Assembly: GCF_000426505.1 (NCBI RefSeq)
Contig: NZ_AUFM01000011.1
Location: forward strand, 186,001 to 250,000
Length of the DNA: 64,000 nucleotides
Source of the DNA: Nisaea denitrificans DSM 18348
GTDB lineage: Bacteria > Pseudomonadota > Alphaproteobacteria > Thalassobaculales > Thalassobaculaceae
Direction of reading: 5' to 3'
Shown here: piece after piece, positions 1 through 8,794 of the stretch
Numbering within the stretch: the first letter of the stretch is position 1
How the letters are laid out: every line of letters starts with the position of its first letter
Made by a program: the position numbers and the translations under genes
The notes under the pieces: model-generated
Database searches by the model: none
The model's input: only the letters and a program-made list of their open reading frames with translations
Told to the model about the DNA's origin: nothing

Positions 1-379
1 ACACGCGGTGCCCGATCGCAGTCGAGCGTTGTGCGGCTGAGATACCGGCTTGGCGTGAACTTTCGACCGGGCATAAAGTTGCCTGTCACTTCGCGGAATA
101 GCCCCGCCGTCAGGCTCTCAAGAATACGAGGGTATGAGGCAAAAAGGCTGAGTACGGCCGTTATCGACTGAGATTTATCGAAATTTTGAATGTTGTGCGA
201 ACAGGCACAGGAATTGCATTTTATTCCGTTACTTCAGTTCGGTCGCATTCGCACTTGAGTTGAAGCACAAGACTGTTAAAATTCTATTAGCAATAAATTC
301 GCGCTAATATCGGCCAATCTTGCGAAAGAAAATCGCTTCAATGGCCGGCTGAAGACAGAAAGTAAGTGCGGGTACACAC
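1..379. other. Intergenic / window edge, 379 bases
   Basis: No gene is supported here. Bases 240-320 are A+T-rich, as expected ahead of the GTG-started gene at 380. The only recognisable signal is a sigma-54-like element at 203-218, listed separately. The minus strand from 233 to 1 is free of stops but has no start codon until an ATG at 74, so the beginning of a minus-strand gene running off the left edge is possible but not supported. Confidence 0.5.
203..218 (+). promoter_or_regulatory. Candidate sigma-54 (-24/-12) promoter
   Basis: The sequence AGGCACAGGAATTGCA has the invariant GG (204-205) and GC (216-217) exactly 10 bases apart. It matches TGGCAC-N5-TTGC except for A in place of T at the first position. 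It predicts a start near 229 and a leader of about 150 bases before the gene at 380. No enhancer site was recognised upstream, so this is weaker than the sigma-54 promoters of urtA and ureD in the same window. Confidence 0.4.
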
Positions 380-2113
380 GTGTTTGGCAGTTCAAATAAA
401 GTATTCGAGATACTGACGCTCCGTGATGGATCGTGGTCGATTATGGCCACCGAGACATCCAAGGATGGTGCTCAGGCCGAAGCGATGAAGATCCTCTCCC
501 AGGCCGGGATTGAGGGCGTTCGCGTCGTTTCCGATACTGGCAAACCTGTCAACAGTCTGAACCCTGAAGACATCCTCTTCGAGAGAATCAAGCCGAAGGG
601 GGATGAAAAGGTCTTCATCCAGAATATCGACGATGCGCCGGTCTGCTACACGCTTGAGGACTTCTATGCGACGGACGGCCGGACGACGATCAACCGCTTG
701 TTCCGGGCATATCTCGACAAACATAATCTGACGGCAACCGAAGCCATGCATTCGGCGCGTGAGATGAAGCGCCTGCTGGATGATGGCACACTGCTTTTCT
801 CGGCCGTGGCGAAAGTTGCGACGTTCCAGGCTGCGAAGCTGGAAGACACGAACGCGAACGAACGCCGCGATACCTTGTTTGCCTATGTCGACCAGATCAA
901 TCACCTGGCACAAAAGACCCTGCAGCGTCCGATGCCGCGTATCCGGGATGTCGGGCTCAATGAGGGCGTTGCCGAGCTGAAAGCCTCTGCCGCGCCGGAA
1001 GAACTCGACTACCTGATCAGGTCGGCGCTGGCGACGGAGCTCGTCGAGAACCGCAGTTTTGTCGGCAAGCTGGGGCAGGCTGTCGATTGGGCTGTGATCG
1101 CCGAGGATCCGGCGACGATAGCGGCGCTGGATATCTACATTTCCGATATCCTTCACAATGCCGATGTGTTGCGCGACATGCTGGGGCATCAGCGCGATCT
1201 TGCCAGCGCGCTGATCACGATGATCTGTTTCGCGAATGGCGAGCCGATCGGCGAAGAGCCGGAAGATCTGACAATCGAGCATCCCGGCTATACGAACATC
1301 CAGCTCAACAGGCTGATCGGCTCAGGCAAACTTCCCGAGAGCAAGGCTGTTCTGGTGGACCGTGTCCGGCGCCAGCTCGAGGGGTTGAGTCCTCTCTCCA
1401 AGGGGGACCGGGAAGAGGAACGCGAGGTGTTCCACGGTTTGCTGGACAAGCTGATCCCTGACATCAACATCGTCGGCGGCCCGGACATGGCGGAGGCGGT
1501 AACCGCCCGCCAGTCGACGATCATCAACAAGGGCGGTCAGAAAGGCATGAAAGAGGCGGCGGCGTCCGTCTTGCCGACACTGGCTGATCCGGGGCGCAAA
1601 GCCGGATATCTGTTATCGTTGCTGGAAAGCAAGCTCGGGGCGGAAGTGCTCGGTGCGGAGATTGATAATCATCTCGACGCACTGCTTGTCGGTTCGCCCT
1701 CGGTCAATCATCTTGTGCGGGAAAAACTGCCACCGAACAAGAAAATGGCGAAGATCACGTCGATCTTTAACCAGATCAACAAGTCCGCTTTGCCGGATAA
1801 TCGAAAAGAGCAGCTCACCTCGCGTATCGACGAATTGCTCGCGACCTATATCGTGGACGGTAAAATTCTCGACAAGATCGACAAGTCTGACCGGCCGCTC
1901 CATGTCCGCGCATTCATGCTGGTGAGCATGGTGCAGCCGGAAATGCTGCCGAAGGGAAAGGCGTCAAATCTTGCCCGGGAAATCATCGTCAATCATCTGA
2001 AACGGCCGAATTTCGAGGCGGATCTGGTCTCTCAAATTCCCGATCCCAAGGATCAGGCGAACACCCTGCGGAAGTTCCACGAGCAACTGCATCGATGCGG
2101 CTTCTTCGGGTGA
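380..2113 (+). CDS. Conserved-looking hypothetical protein, 577 aa
   Basis: I do not recognise this protein. It starts at GTG 380 with a weak ribosome site and has no signal peptide or membrane segment. Residues 1-75 look like a small alpha/beta domain; residues 100-575 appear almost wholly helical, with many charged residues, like a scaffold or helical-repeat protein. There are no obvious catalytic motifs. It ends 14 bases before the end of the convergent gene at 2128 and lies about 1 kb ahead of the chemotaxis cluster, but there is no operon link because the intervening gene is on the other strand. A sigma-54-like element lies upstream. Codon use looks like its neighbours, so it is probably a real resident gene. 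Function is unknown. Confidence 0.8.
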   Translation: MFGSSNKVFEILTLRDGSWSIMATETSKDGAQAEAMKILSQAGIEGVRVVSDTGKPVNSLNPEDILFERIKPKGDEKVFIQNIDDAPVCYTLEDFYATDGRTTINRLFRAYLDKHNLTATEAMHSAREMKRLLDDGTLLFSAVAKVATFQAAKLEDTNANERRDTLFAYVDQINHLAQKTLQRPMPRIRDVGLNEGVAELKASAAPEELDYLIRSALATELVENRSFVGKLGQAVDWAVIAEDPATIAALDIYISDILHNADVLRDMLGHQRDLASALITMICFANGEPIGEEPEDLTIEHPGYTNIQLNRLIGSGKLPESKAVLVDRVRRQLEGLSPLSKGDREEEREVFHGLLDKLIPDINIVGGPDMAEAVTARQSTIINKGGQKGMKEAAASVLPTLADPGRKAGYLLSLLESKLGAEVLGAEIDNHLDALLVGSPSVNHLVREKLPPNKKMAKITSIFNQINKSALPDNRKEQLTSRIDELLATYIVDGKILDKIDKSDRPLHVRAFMLVSMVQPEMLPKGKASNLAREIIVNHLKRPNFEADLVSQIPDPKDQANTLRKFHEQLHRCGFFG

Positions 2114-2127
2114 TTGATCGCCACGTG

Positions 2128-2832
2128 TCAGCCCATATCCATTTCGAGTTCGTCGGCGAAATCGCCCCACTCGTCGTCGCTGTCCTCGGCAGTTCGGGCC
2201 GTCTCGACGAGACTTTCCAGAAGCGCATTGTAACGCTCCCAGGTTTCGGCATCATCACGCGCCCGGTTCGCGGCCCAGGCCGCGGCAAGTCCGGTCGCCC
2301 GGGCGGCATGCGTGCGGGCAGCGGCAGCACGCGCGGCTTCGGCCGCAGCCGCGGCGGGAACATTGTCATCCCGGGCATAAGCGCGGGACAGATCCCGGGC
2401 TTCGGCCCTGGCGGCGACACGGAAGTTTTCGTTTCCGGTTTCAAGATATTTGCGGACACCGTTCGGGATATCCCAGAGATCGGCAACGTCGAGTGCGACC
2501 TTACGGGCGAATTCCCTGAGCAGGTCCTCTCCGTCGACGCGCCACAGCACGGTGCGCGTCGCGCAGACCAGCTTGTCGTCCTGCCGCGTCGCGAGATCCT
2601 CGCACTCGACCCGGCAGATCGTGTTTCCGGGGGCGTATTTCAGGGCATCGAGGATGCGTTCCGAGGCGTGCAGGCCGGAAACGCAAAGAGAGGGCGCCGC
2701 ATCGTGCGCCAGTTTCTCGCCGTCCGCCGGCACGGGGCGGCCGTCGCGCAGCGCTTCGTCCACAAAGTGCCAGGCCAGCAGTTCACCAGAACCGTTCTGG
2801 GTTCCGCTCGGGGTAACATTCTGTTCCGTCAT
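2128..2832 (-). CDS. Hypothetical protein with DUF7666-like N-terminus, alanine-rich C-terminus
   Basis: The reading frame opens at 2898, but ATG 2832 is the better start because it removes an atypical N-terminus and has GGA at a suitable distance; this gives 234 aa. The first 120 residues contain a Cys-x-Ser-Gly-Leu-His-Ala stretch followed by beta-strand-like segments that carry Arg, Cys and Asp. That resembles small domains often seen in phage and hypothetical proteins (DUF7666-like); this is a family impression only. Residues 130-200 are extremely Ala/Arg-rich and probably form a long helix. The last 25 residues are very acidic. No signal peptide or membrane segment is seen. It converges on the gene ending at 2113. 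Confidence 0.65.
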   Translation of the reverse strand: MTEQNVTPSGTQNGSGELLAWHFVDEALRDGRPVPADGEKLAHDAAPSLCVSGLHASERILDALKYAPGNTICRVECEDLATRQDDKLVCATRTVLWRVDGEDLLREFARKVALDVADLWDIPNGVRKYLETGNENFRVAARAEARDLSRAYARDDNVPAAAAAEAARAAAARTHAARATGLAAAWAANRARDDAETWERYNALLESLVETARTAEDSDDEWGDFADELEMDMG

Positions 2833-3127
2833 GTCATGTCCATCGCGCTGCGTGTCATGGTTCGTGCCTATCGTCCTATAGCCTTCGGCGCAGGGCAAGC
2901 GCTTGATGCCGCGTTGCTTTCAACAAATCCAAAGTGCTCGCGCATTATGGGAGACAAGGGAATGGAACCGCGCCGCCGACGCAGCATGTCCGGCCGTCGC
3001 GGGATGCGAAATATTCGTCCTCGCAGTTGGTTTTCCGGTAATTTGCCGGTAGGCAAAGCCATGCTGATATGGAACCATGAACCCCTTGATTCGAAGATAG
3101 TTTCCACCCCTGGCAAATGGTTTCCGC

Positions 3128-3553
3128 ATGCCTAAGGTTCTGATTGTCGATGACTCACGTCTGGTCCGCCTGACGATCAAGACCATTCTTGATCGGGCAG
3201 AGGGATTCGAAGTCGTCGGGGAAGCCGAAAACGGCCGAGAGGGTGTCGACCTCGCCAGGGAGTTGAACCCGGACGTGGTCACCCTTGATATCGAAATGCC
3301 GGTGATGAACGGGATCGAATGCTTGCGTCGCCTGCGGATTCTTTCTCCTGCAAAAGTCATTGTCCTGTCGTCGCTTACCCACCCGGCATCGCCAAAGGCT
3401 GTGGAGGCCAGACTGGTCGGTGCCGACGCTGTAATCGGCAAACCCTCCGGCTCCGTCAGCCGTGACGTTGACGCGAGCGGGGGAAGCCTGCTGATCGATA
3501 CGATCAACCGGCTGATGCTTCCTGACGCTGCGGCCGGGGAGGCGTTGGCATGA
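3128..3553 (+). CDS. Stand-alone response regulator receiver (CheB/CheY type)
   Basis: This is a single receiver domain of 141 aa and nothing else. The acidic pair is D8-D9, the phospho-acceptor is D54 (in VTLDIEMPVMNG), the switch serine is S81/S82 and the conserved lysine is K105 in KPSGSVS. The KPSG.VS segment after beta-5 is characteristic of CheB receivers and less so of classical CheY. It overlaps the next gene by ATGA (3550-3553), so the two are translationally coupled. It is the first gene of the plus-strand chemotaxis arm and is the obvious phosphate acceptor for CheA encoded downstream. Because the CheB of this cluster lacks these residues in its own receiver, this protein may have taken over that role (inference). 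It could equally be a CheY that acts on another output. Confidence 0.92.
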   Translation: MPKVLIVDDSRLVRLTIKTILDRAEGFEVVGEAENGREGVDLARELNPDVVTLDIEMPVMNGIECLRRLRILSPAKVIVLSSLTHPASPKAVEARLVGADAVIGKPSGSVSRDVDASGGSLLIDTINRLMLPDAAAGEALA

Positions 3554-4470
3554 GTGCCGTGGAAAGTGTCCTCGAGACCCACAAGATCCCTGTTCTGCTG
3601 TTTCAGTCTGACGGCCGCCGCTATGGCGTAAGGCTCTCGGGTGTCCGTGAAGTCGTCGAGATCGAGAATATGGAACCGATCGAGGGCGAGCCGGACGAGT
3701 ATATCGGCGTCATGGTGCTCCGGAAGGAGCCTATACCGTTGGTGGTCGTTCGTGCCGGCTCGAAGGAGCCCGAGACCGAGCTGCCGATGTGTATTGTGCT
3801 GCAACGCGGCCATGCAGTGATCGGACTCGCGGTCCAGAAGATCATCGGGATCCGGAATTTCGATCCGGCTCATCCAACCAAGGGGCTGGTGGCGAGCGAC
3901 CAGCCGCAGCATGCCTATCTCGACGATGACGGAAATCTGGTCCAGGCCGTCGATCCTGACCGCTGGTTCAACGCGCAAAGTGCCCTGCCGCTGATCTCGG
4001 ATCAGCGCGCCATGAAGCTTGCCGACGAGCAGGAAAAGGTCGTCGAACGGCCGCGCCAGCGTTACATGGCGCTGACGATCCGTGACCATCTCTATGCTGT
4101 CGATTCCAGTCTGGTTGAGAGGGCGCTTGATGAGGTGGAGACAACGCCGCTGCCCAAGCGGCCCGGTGTGAAACTCGATTCCGTCATTGAGGTCAGCGGC
4201 ACGGTGATGCCTGTTCTACGTCTGTCTCGCGGTGGATTCGAGGAGCAGACCATCCATATTATCGTGAATTATTACGGTCAAAAATGGTCGATCGCTACGG
4301 AGACGGTACTGGGTATCGTTGTTGACGAGAGCCCTGTGCGGCCGTCCGATGACGACACTCAGGCACGGGTCATATCCCACAAGGGTGCGTTCCACGAGGT
4401 GATCGACGTGCCGGCACTGATTGCCTCGATGGTGCCGGACTTTGTCCGCTCCGGCGACGGCAGGGGATAG
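3550..4470 (+). CDS. Tandem CheW-domain chemotaxis adaptor
   Basis: The 306-aa protein contains two CheW-like domains, about residues 10-155 and 165-300, with no receiver domain, so it is not CheV. CheW domains couple receptors to CheA. The first domain has the expected beta-rich pattern with an exposed Gly-rich turn; the second (beginning RYMALTIRDHLYAVDSS) is more divergent. The start codon overlaps the receiver gene by 4 bases, and cheA begins 4 bases after its stop, so the three are one operon. Two fused CheW domains could bridge two receptors or cap CheA rings; which of these applies cannot be read from sequence. Confidence 0.88.
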   Translation: MSAVESVLETHKIPVLLFQSDGRRYGVRLSGVREVVEIENMEPIEGEPDEYIGVMVLRKEPIPLVVVRAGSKEPETELPMCIVLQRGHAVIGLAVQKIIGIRNFDPAHPTKGLVASDQPQHAYLDDDGNLVQAVDPDRWFNAQSALPLISDQRAMKLADEQEKVVERPRQRYMALTIRDHLYAVDSSLVERALDEVETTPLPKRPGVKLDSVIEVSGTVMPVLRLSRGGFEEQTIHIIVNYYGQKWSIATETVLGIVVDESPVRPSDDDTQARVISHKGAFHEVIDVPALIASMVPDFVRSGDGRG

Positions 4471-4474
4471 GCGC

Positions 4475-7400
4475 ATGAGCGGTTTTGACGACGACGGCGC
4501 CGGCGGCGCGATGTGGGAACTCTTCGAACAGGAGAGCGAGGACTATCTCGGTCAGATCGAGGATATCCTTTCCGGCAGTGCGGCCGATCTCGAGAACGGG
4601 GAGACCATGAGCGCGCTGTTCCGCGCCATGCACTCCCTCAAGGGTGTTTCCGCTTCGCTCGGCCTTACCGGCATCGAGCTTGTCGCGCATCACGCCGAGG
4701 ATCTGCTCGACATGTTCCGGAACGGGGAAGCCCGGCCGGACGAGGCGACGCGCGAACTTCTGTTGCAGACCGCCGATACGCTTGTTGCCTTGCGTGAACA
4801 GAGTATAGCGAACACCAGCGATGCGCCGGCCGACATGCAACTGGTGGCGCAACTGACCGCAGCCAAGGCACAACTGAAAAGTGGCGGCGCGGTTGCCGCG
4901 CCTGCGCCGCAGGCCGCTCCGCAACAACCGGCCCCGGCTCCAGCCGCCCCAACAGCACCCGCTCCTCCGCCTCAGGCTGCCCCTGCGCCTCCACCGCCTC
5001 CTCCTCCGGTCCAGCACGCGCCAGCCGAGACCAGCGACACTGGTGCCGCGCGGCAGATGTCGATGCAGGTCTCCCAGGCACCGGCAGATCCGTCCGAGCC
5101 TGAGTTTCAGCCGGAAACGGTAGGGCCGTTTGACGAGGTGGTGAGGAGCGAACTCGGACAGCTTGCCGAGGCGTTGGAAAATCCGACACTGGAATCGCTC
5201 GACACACAGGCCATATCCGGTTCGGTGCTTGCGATCCGTGAAGTGGCAAACGAAGTCGGCTATCTCGGCATTTCGGATGTCCTGAGCGATATCGTGGACC
5301 TGCTCCGGGATTCAGATCCGCTCGACAAGACGGAGCTGACCCGCGGGCTTTGTATCTTTGTGCATCGGTTGCGGCTGTTGTCGGAACTCGCCAACTCCGG
5401 TCTCTCGATGGAGGATGTGGACGATTCAATGTCGCCTCATATCTCCCGTGAGGCGCGCGAAGTGGTCGATCGGCTATCGGCGGGTGGCGGAACATCGAAG
5501 GACTGGGAGCTGGTCGGCATTCTCGCCCGTGCTCTCGGCGTGCAGCGGATTTCGGCTTTGGCTAGGTTGTCCAGCGAGTTGACCGCGGAGCCGGACTGGC
5601 GCGACCGTTCAGGCGCCCTGGCGGTGGTCGAGGAGATCCGCCGCGAGAGCCAGGTAATCGGGATCGAAGGGCTGAATGTTGCCTCGCTCGATATGTTGCG
5701 TGGCACCTACGACCGGCTCCGGGACCAGATGGCCCTGTTGCTGACCAATGCCGAAGCGGCAGTGGCGGAGCTGCGGACATCTCTCGGTGACGAGGTCTTC
5801 AACAGCCTGTCGCCGGATGCGCGCCAGCAGATTGCGGACTTCCTGAAGCAGCCGAATGCCAACCTGGTCGAGATCCAGGCCATGCTGCCGGACGGTCCGG
5901 CCTCCACACAGCAGATCATGGGGCGGATTTATCAGGAAAAGGTGATGTCGAACCGGGTCCTGGTGGATACCCATCCGGACCTCTACCAGTTCCTTGTCGG
6001 CGTTATCGGGCCTGCCGATCCGATGATGGCCGCCGTGCAGGCGATCGACGGCGCGCGCGCCGCATTGCAGTCGTGGCAAATTCTGGCAAGCAATGATGTG
6101 CAGAGCGCAGTGGCAACACCCCAACAGCCGGCTCCGGCCCAACCCGCGCAGGCACAACCTGCTCCCGCTGCTCCGTCTGCTGATGCACAATCAGGCGTCA
6201 TGCATATCGGGGACGACTGGACGGTTGACGGCGACAGTGCGCCGAAACCTGCCGCCGTACAGCAAGCAGCGCCGCCCCGGCCTGCTGCACCGATGACGCC
6301 GCCGCAGGCAGCGCCGGTTCCGCCGCCACCGTCATCCTCGGCCCTGGAGCCGGTTGCATCCGACACGAAGGTTCCGGCCGAGCGGTCGGACGCCGCTGCG
6401 CCCAACCGTGGTGGGGGCGGTAGTTCGCTCCGGGTGTCGTCTGAACTGGTGGACAATTATCTCGATACAGTCGCCGAGCTGCGGCTCTGCATTTCCCGGA
6501 TCGAGCAGGGCGCATCGGAAGCCGGTTTTGCCAGCACGATCGCGGAGCTGCGTTCCCTGGCAAAACAGACCGGCGCACGCAAGGCGGAGCGGTTGCGCTT
6601 CGCAGCCAGTCACATCGATGACGCGGGTAAAATTCTCGCCAGCCAGATCGCGAAGGCGGAAACCACGCTCCGGATGCTGCATTCCGTAACACTGCAGCTG
6701 CGCGTGGTGCCGATCAGCATCGTGCTCGGACGCATGCCGCGTCTGGTGCGGGATCTTGCGCGCAGCCTCGGAAAACAAGTCGACCTCGATATCGAGGATG
6801 GTGACATCCAGATCGACAAATCGATGGTGGATGCCTTGATGGAGCCGCTGGTCCACATGATCCGCAATGCGATGGATCACGGGATTGAGACTCCGGAAGA
6901 AAGGCAGAACCTAGGAAAGCCCGAGAAAGCGATCCTGACGCTGCGGGCGACACAGAACGGCAATGTCGCGCAGATCATGATTGCCGATGACGGACGTGGC
7001 CTGAACACGTCCCGGATCAAGTCGAAGGCCATGGAGCGCAATCTGCTCTCGGATCAGGATGCCGCACGGATGTCCGAGCGGGAAATCCAGCGCCTGATCT
7101 TCGCGCCCGGTTTCTCGACAGCGTCGGCCATCACGGAAACATCGGGCCGCGGGGTTGGCATGGATGTGGTGCTGACCACGATCCGGCGGCTTGGTGGTTC
7201 AATCGATATCGACAGCGTCGAGGGCGAGGGCACCAAATTCTATCTGAGCTTCCCGGTCTCGGCCGCTCTGCAGCGGATTGTTGTGGTGACCGATGGCGAG
7301 CGGGATCTCGGTTTGCCAGAGCGCTCAATCGTCGAAGTCATCGAGGTCGCCCGCAGCCAGATCCAGGAGGTTGGCGAGTTTGCCGGCATTCAGCACCGCG

Positions 7401-7681
7401 ATGGTTTCCTGCCGGTGCGCGCGATCGAAACCATGCTGGGCTGGGAAACACCCGAAGCTGCGGCAAACCAGACCGCATTCCCGGTGGTGATCATTGGTAC
7501 GCCGCAGCGCCGTGTCGGTGTCGCGGTTGCCCGGGTCAAGCGGCGTCAGGAAGTCTTCATGAAGGAACTGCATCCGGCTTTGAACGCGGTGGATGTTCTG
7601 GCAGGCGCCACGGTTATGGGCGAGGGCCAGCCGTTGCTGGTGCTCGATCCGGAAACCCTGATTGCGATAGCGGGGGCCTAG
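4475..7681 (+). CDS. cheA: Chemotaxis histidine kinase CheA, very long form
   Basis: Start ATG 4475 follows an AGGGG ribosome site; the frame is open back to 4421. The protein has 1068 aa against about 650-750 for common CheA. The N-terminal Hpt domain carries H53 in AMHSLKG. Pro/Ala linkers follow at about 140-190 and again near 545-640. Between them lie some 350 helical residues of unknown role, including a segment at about 248-270 that looks like an Hpt repeat without the histidine. The dimerisation region is about 648-740. The ATPase domain has its N box near 790-800 (HMIRNAMDHG), DDGRG near 840 and GRGVGMD near 895. A CheW-like domain ends the protein (about 925-1068). No clear P2 CheY-binding domain is seen. 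Autophosphorylation at H53 should feed the receiver encoded at 3128. Confidence 0.95.
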   Translation: MSGFDDDGAGGAMWELFEQESEDYLGQIEDILSGSAADLENGETMSALFRAMHSLKGVSASLGLTGIELVAHHAEDLLDMFRNGEARPDEATRELLLQTADTLVALREQSIANTSDAPADMQLVAQLTAAKAQLKSGGAVAAPAPQAAPQQPAPAPAAPTAPAPPPQAAPAPPPPPPPVQHAPAETSDTGAARQMSMQVSQAPADPSEPEFQPETVGPFDEVVRSELGQLAEALENPTLESLDTQAISGSVLAIREVANEVGYLGISDVLSDIVDLLRDSDPLDKTELTRGLCIFVHRLRLLSELANSGLSMEDVDDSMSPHISREAREVVDRLSAGGGTSKDWELVGILARALGVQRISALARLSSELTAEPDWRDRSGALAVVEEIRRESQVIGIEGLNVASLDMLRGTYDRLRDQMALLLTNAEAAVAELRTSLGDEVFNSLSPDARQQIADFLKQPNANLVEIQAMLPDGPASTQQIMGRIYQEKVMSNRVLVDTHPDLYQFLVGVIGPADPMMAAVQAIDGARAALQSWQILASNDVQSAVATPQQPAPAQPAQAQPAPAAPSADAQSGVMHIGDDWTVDGDSAPKPAAVQQAAPPRPAAPMTPPQAAPVPPPPSSSALEPVASDTKVPAERSDAAAPNRGGGGSSLRVSSELVDNYLDTVAELRLCISRIEQGASEAGFASTIAELRSLAKQTGARKAERLRFAASHIDDAGKILASQIAKAETTLRMLHSVTLQLRVVPISIVLGRMPRLVRDLARSLGKQVDLDIEDGDIQIDKSMVDALMEPLVHMIRNAMDHGIETPEERQNLGKPEKAILTLRATQNGNVAQIMIADDGRGLNTSRIKSKAMERNLLSDQDAARMSEREIQRLIFAPGFSTASAITETSGRGVGMDVVLTTIRRLGGSIDIDSVEGEGTKFYLSFPVSAALQRIVVVTDGERDLGLPERSIVEVIEVARSQIQEVGEFAGIQHRDGFLPVRAIETMLGWETPEAAANQTAFPVVIIGTPQRRVGVAVARVKRRQEVFMKELHPALNAVDVLAGATVMGEGQPLLVLDPETLIAIAGA

Positions 7682-7686
7682 GCGCA

Positions 7687-7704
7687 GCCTGACTTTATTC
7701 AGGC
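7687..7704. terminator. Small hairpin between convergent cheA and cheB
   Basis: Arms GCCTGA and TCAGGC enclose a 6-base loop in the 27-base gap between the two converging stop codons. No T-run follows on either strand, so a bidirectional terminator role is only suggested by position. Confidence 0.3.
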
Positions 7705-7708
7705 CAAT

Positions 7709-8794
7709 CTATTTAGGCAGGTTGAGTGTGACGCCGGAAATCCATCCGGCGATCTTTTGCAGCGGCAGGACGGTGTCCGCCGCCTTTTCTTCGAAGGCAA
7801 CTTTCGGCATGCCGTAAACGACGGAACTGGCTTCGTCCTGGGCAAGGGTGCGTGCACCCACACGGCGCATTTCGAGCAAGCCTGCCGCGCCGTCCCGGCC
7901 CATACCGGTGAGGATCACACCGACGGATCTCTTGCCCAGTTCCTGCGCTGCCGATTTCATCATCACATCGACCGCCGGACAATGACCACCAATGCGCTCA
8001 TTTTCGCCGAGAGCGGTCCAGATTCCCTTGTTTCCCTTACGCAACCGGAATTGCTGGTCGCCCGGCGCCACCACAGCGAGGCCGGGGCGAAGGGGCTGGC
8101 TGTCATAGGCCAGCATTACGTCAATCGCGCAGGACTGATCCAGTCGTTTGGCGAAATCCTCGACATAGTCTTTCGGCATGTGCTGAACAATAACAACCGG
8201 CGGGCAATTCTTGTCGAGACCTGAAAGCACCGTCATCAGGGCATCCGTGCCACCGGTAGAGGCGCCAATGCAGATCACGGTGCCGAGATAGGGCGCGCCG
8301 AGGTCTTCCGGTGGCCGTGGTTTCGCTGTTTCGACGGAAGTCTGCGTTCGCACAGGAGCCGGGCGCGGTGCGGCTGGCGCCGATGTGGACCGCGGGCGAT
8401 CCACGCGGGCCTGCCGCAGGGCGGATTCAATACGGGAAGATGCTGCTTTCAGTTCCGAGCGAATATCGAGCTCGGGAATGGAAATCAGTTGCCCTGAGGG
8501 TATTTTCAGCTGTGCCGCGACTGTCCGGCCTTCGGTACTCTCTCCGGCGGTGATCAGGAGAAGAGGGCGGCCGCAGGTCTTGGTCAGCTCGAACACATTC
8601 TTGAGGCTGCTGAAGTCATTGTCGCGGGCCGCAAGCACCACGACCTCGGCGCCGGCGAGGCGGTCAGGGGTGGCGCGTGTCTGTGATACCGCGATGACTT
8701 CCGTATCACCGATAAGGGGCGTTATCGTTTCCGTCACGACCTTGCGGAGCAGGGGGTCTGAAGCGACAACGAGAATACCGTCTTGTCCGTTCAA
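7709..8794 (-). CDS. cheB: Protein-glutamate methylesterase CheB with degenerate receiver
   Basis: The protein has 361 aa. The C-terminal methylesterase domain (about 170-355) has the catalytic triad S179 (GASTGGTDAL), H205 (VQHMPKDY) and D301 (TGMGRDG). It removes methyl groups from receptor glutamates and deamidates glutamines. The N-terminal 125 residues keep a receiver-like beta/alpha pattern (ILVVASDP at the start), but the phospho-Asp position reads VVVLAARD and the expected Lys after beta-5 is Ile/Pro, so it should not accept phosphate. A Pro/Ala linker spans about 132-165. The start is TTG 8794, which overlaps the cheR stop as TTGA with AAAGG upstream, implying coupled translation. 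Confidence 0.93.
   Translation of the reverse strand: MNGQDGILVVASDPLLRKVVTETITPLIGDTEVIAVSQTRATPDRLAGAEVVVLAARDNDFSSLKNVFELTKTCGRPLLLITAGESTEGRTVAAQLKIPSGQLISIPELDIRSELKAASSRIESALRQARVDRPRSTSAPAAPRPAPVRTQTSVETAKPRPPEDLGAPYLGTVICIGASTGGTDALMTVLSGLDKNCPPVVIVQHMPKDYVEDFAKRLDQSCAIDVMLAYDSQPLRPGLAVVAPGDQQFRLRKGNKGIWTALGENERIGGHCPAVDVMMKSAAQELGKRSVGVILTGMGRDGAAGLLEMRRVGARTLAQDEASSVVYGMPKVAFEEKAADTVLPLQKIAGWISGVTLNLPK

Noticed and set aside
1-233. Stop-free minus-strand frame at the left edge
   Set aside because: No start codon except an internal ATG at 74 with a poor ribosome site; too short to judge without the neighbouring sequence.
2095-3135. Long plus-strand frame opposite the gene at 2128-2832
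   Set aside because: Gly/Arg-rich shadow of a minus-strand gene in G+C-rich DNA; runs into the receiver gene start.
2920-4089. Long minus-strand frame opposite the receiver and CheW genes
   Set aside because: Antisense to two clear chemotaxis genes; no family resemblance.
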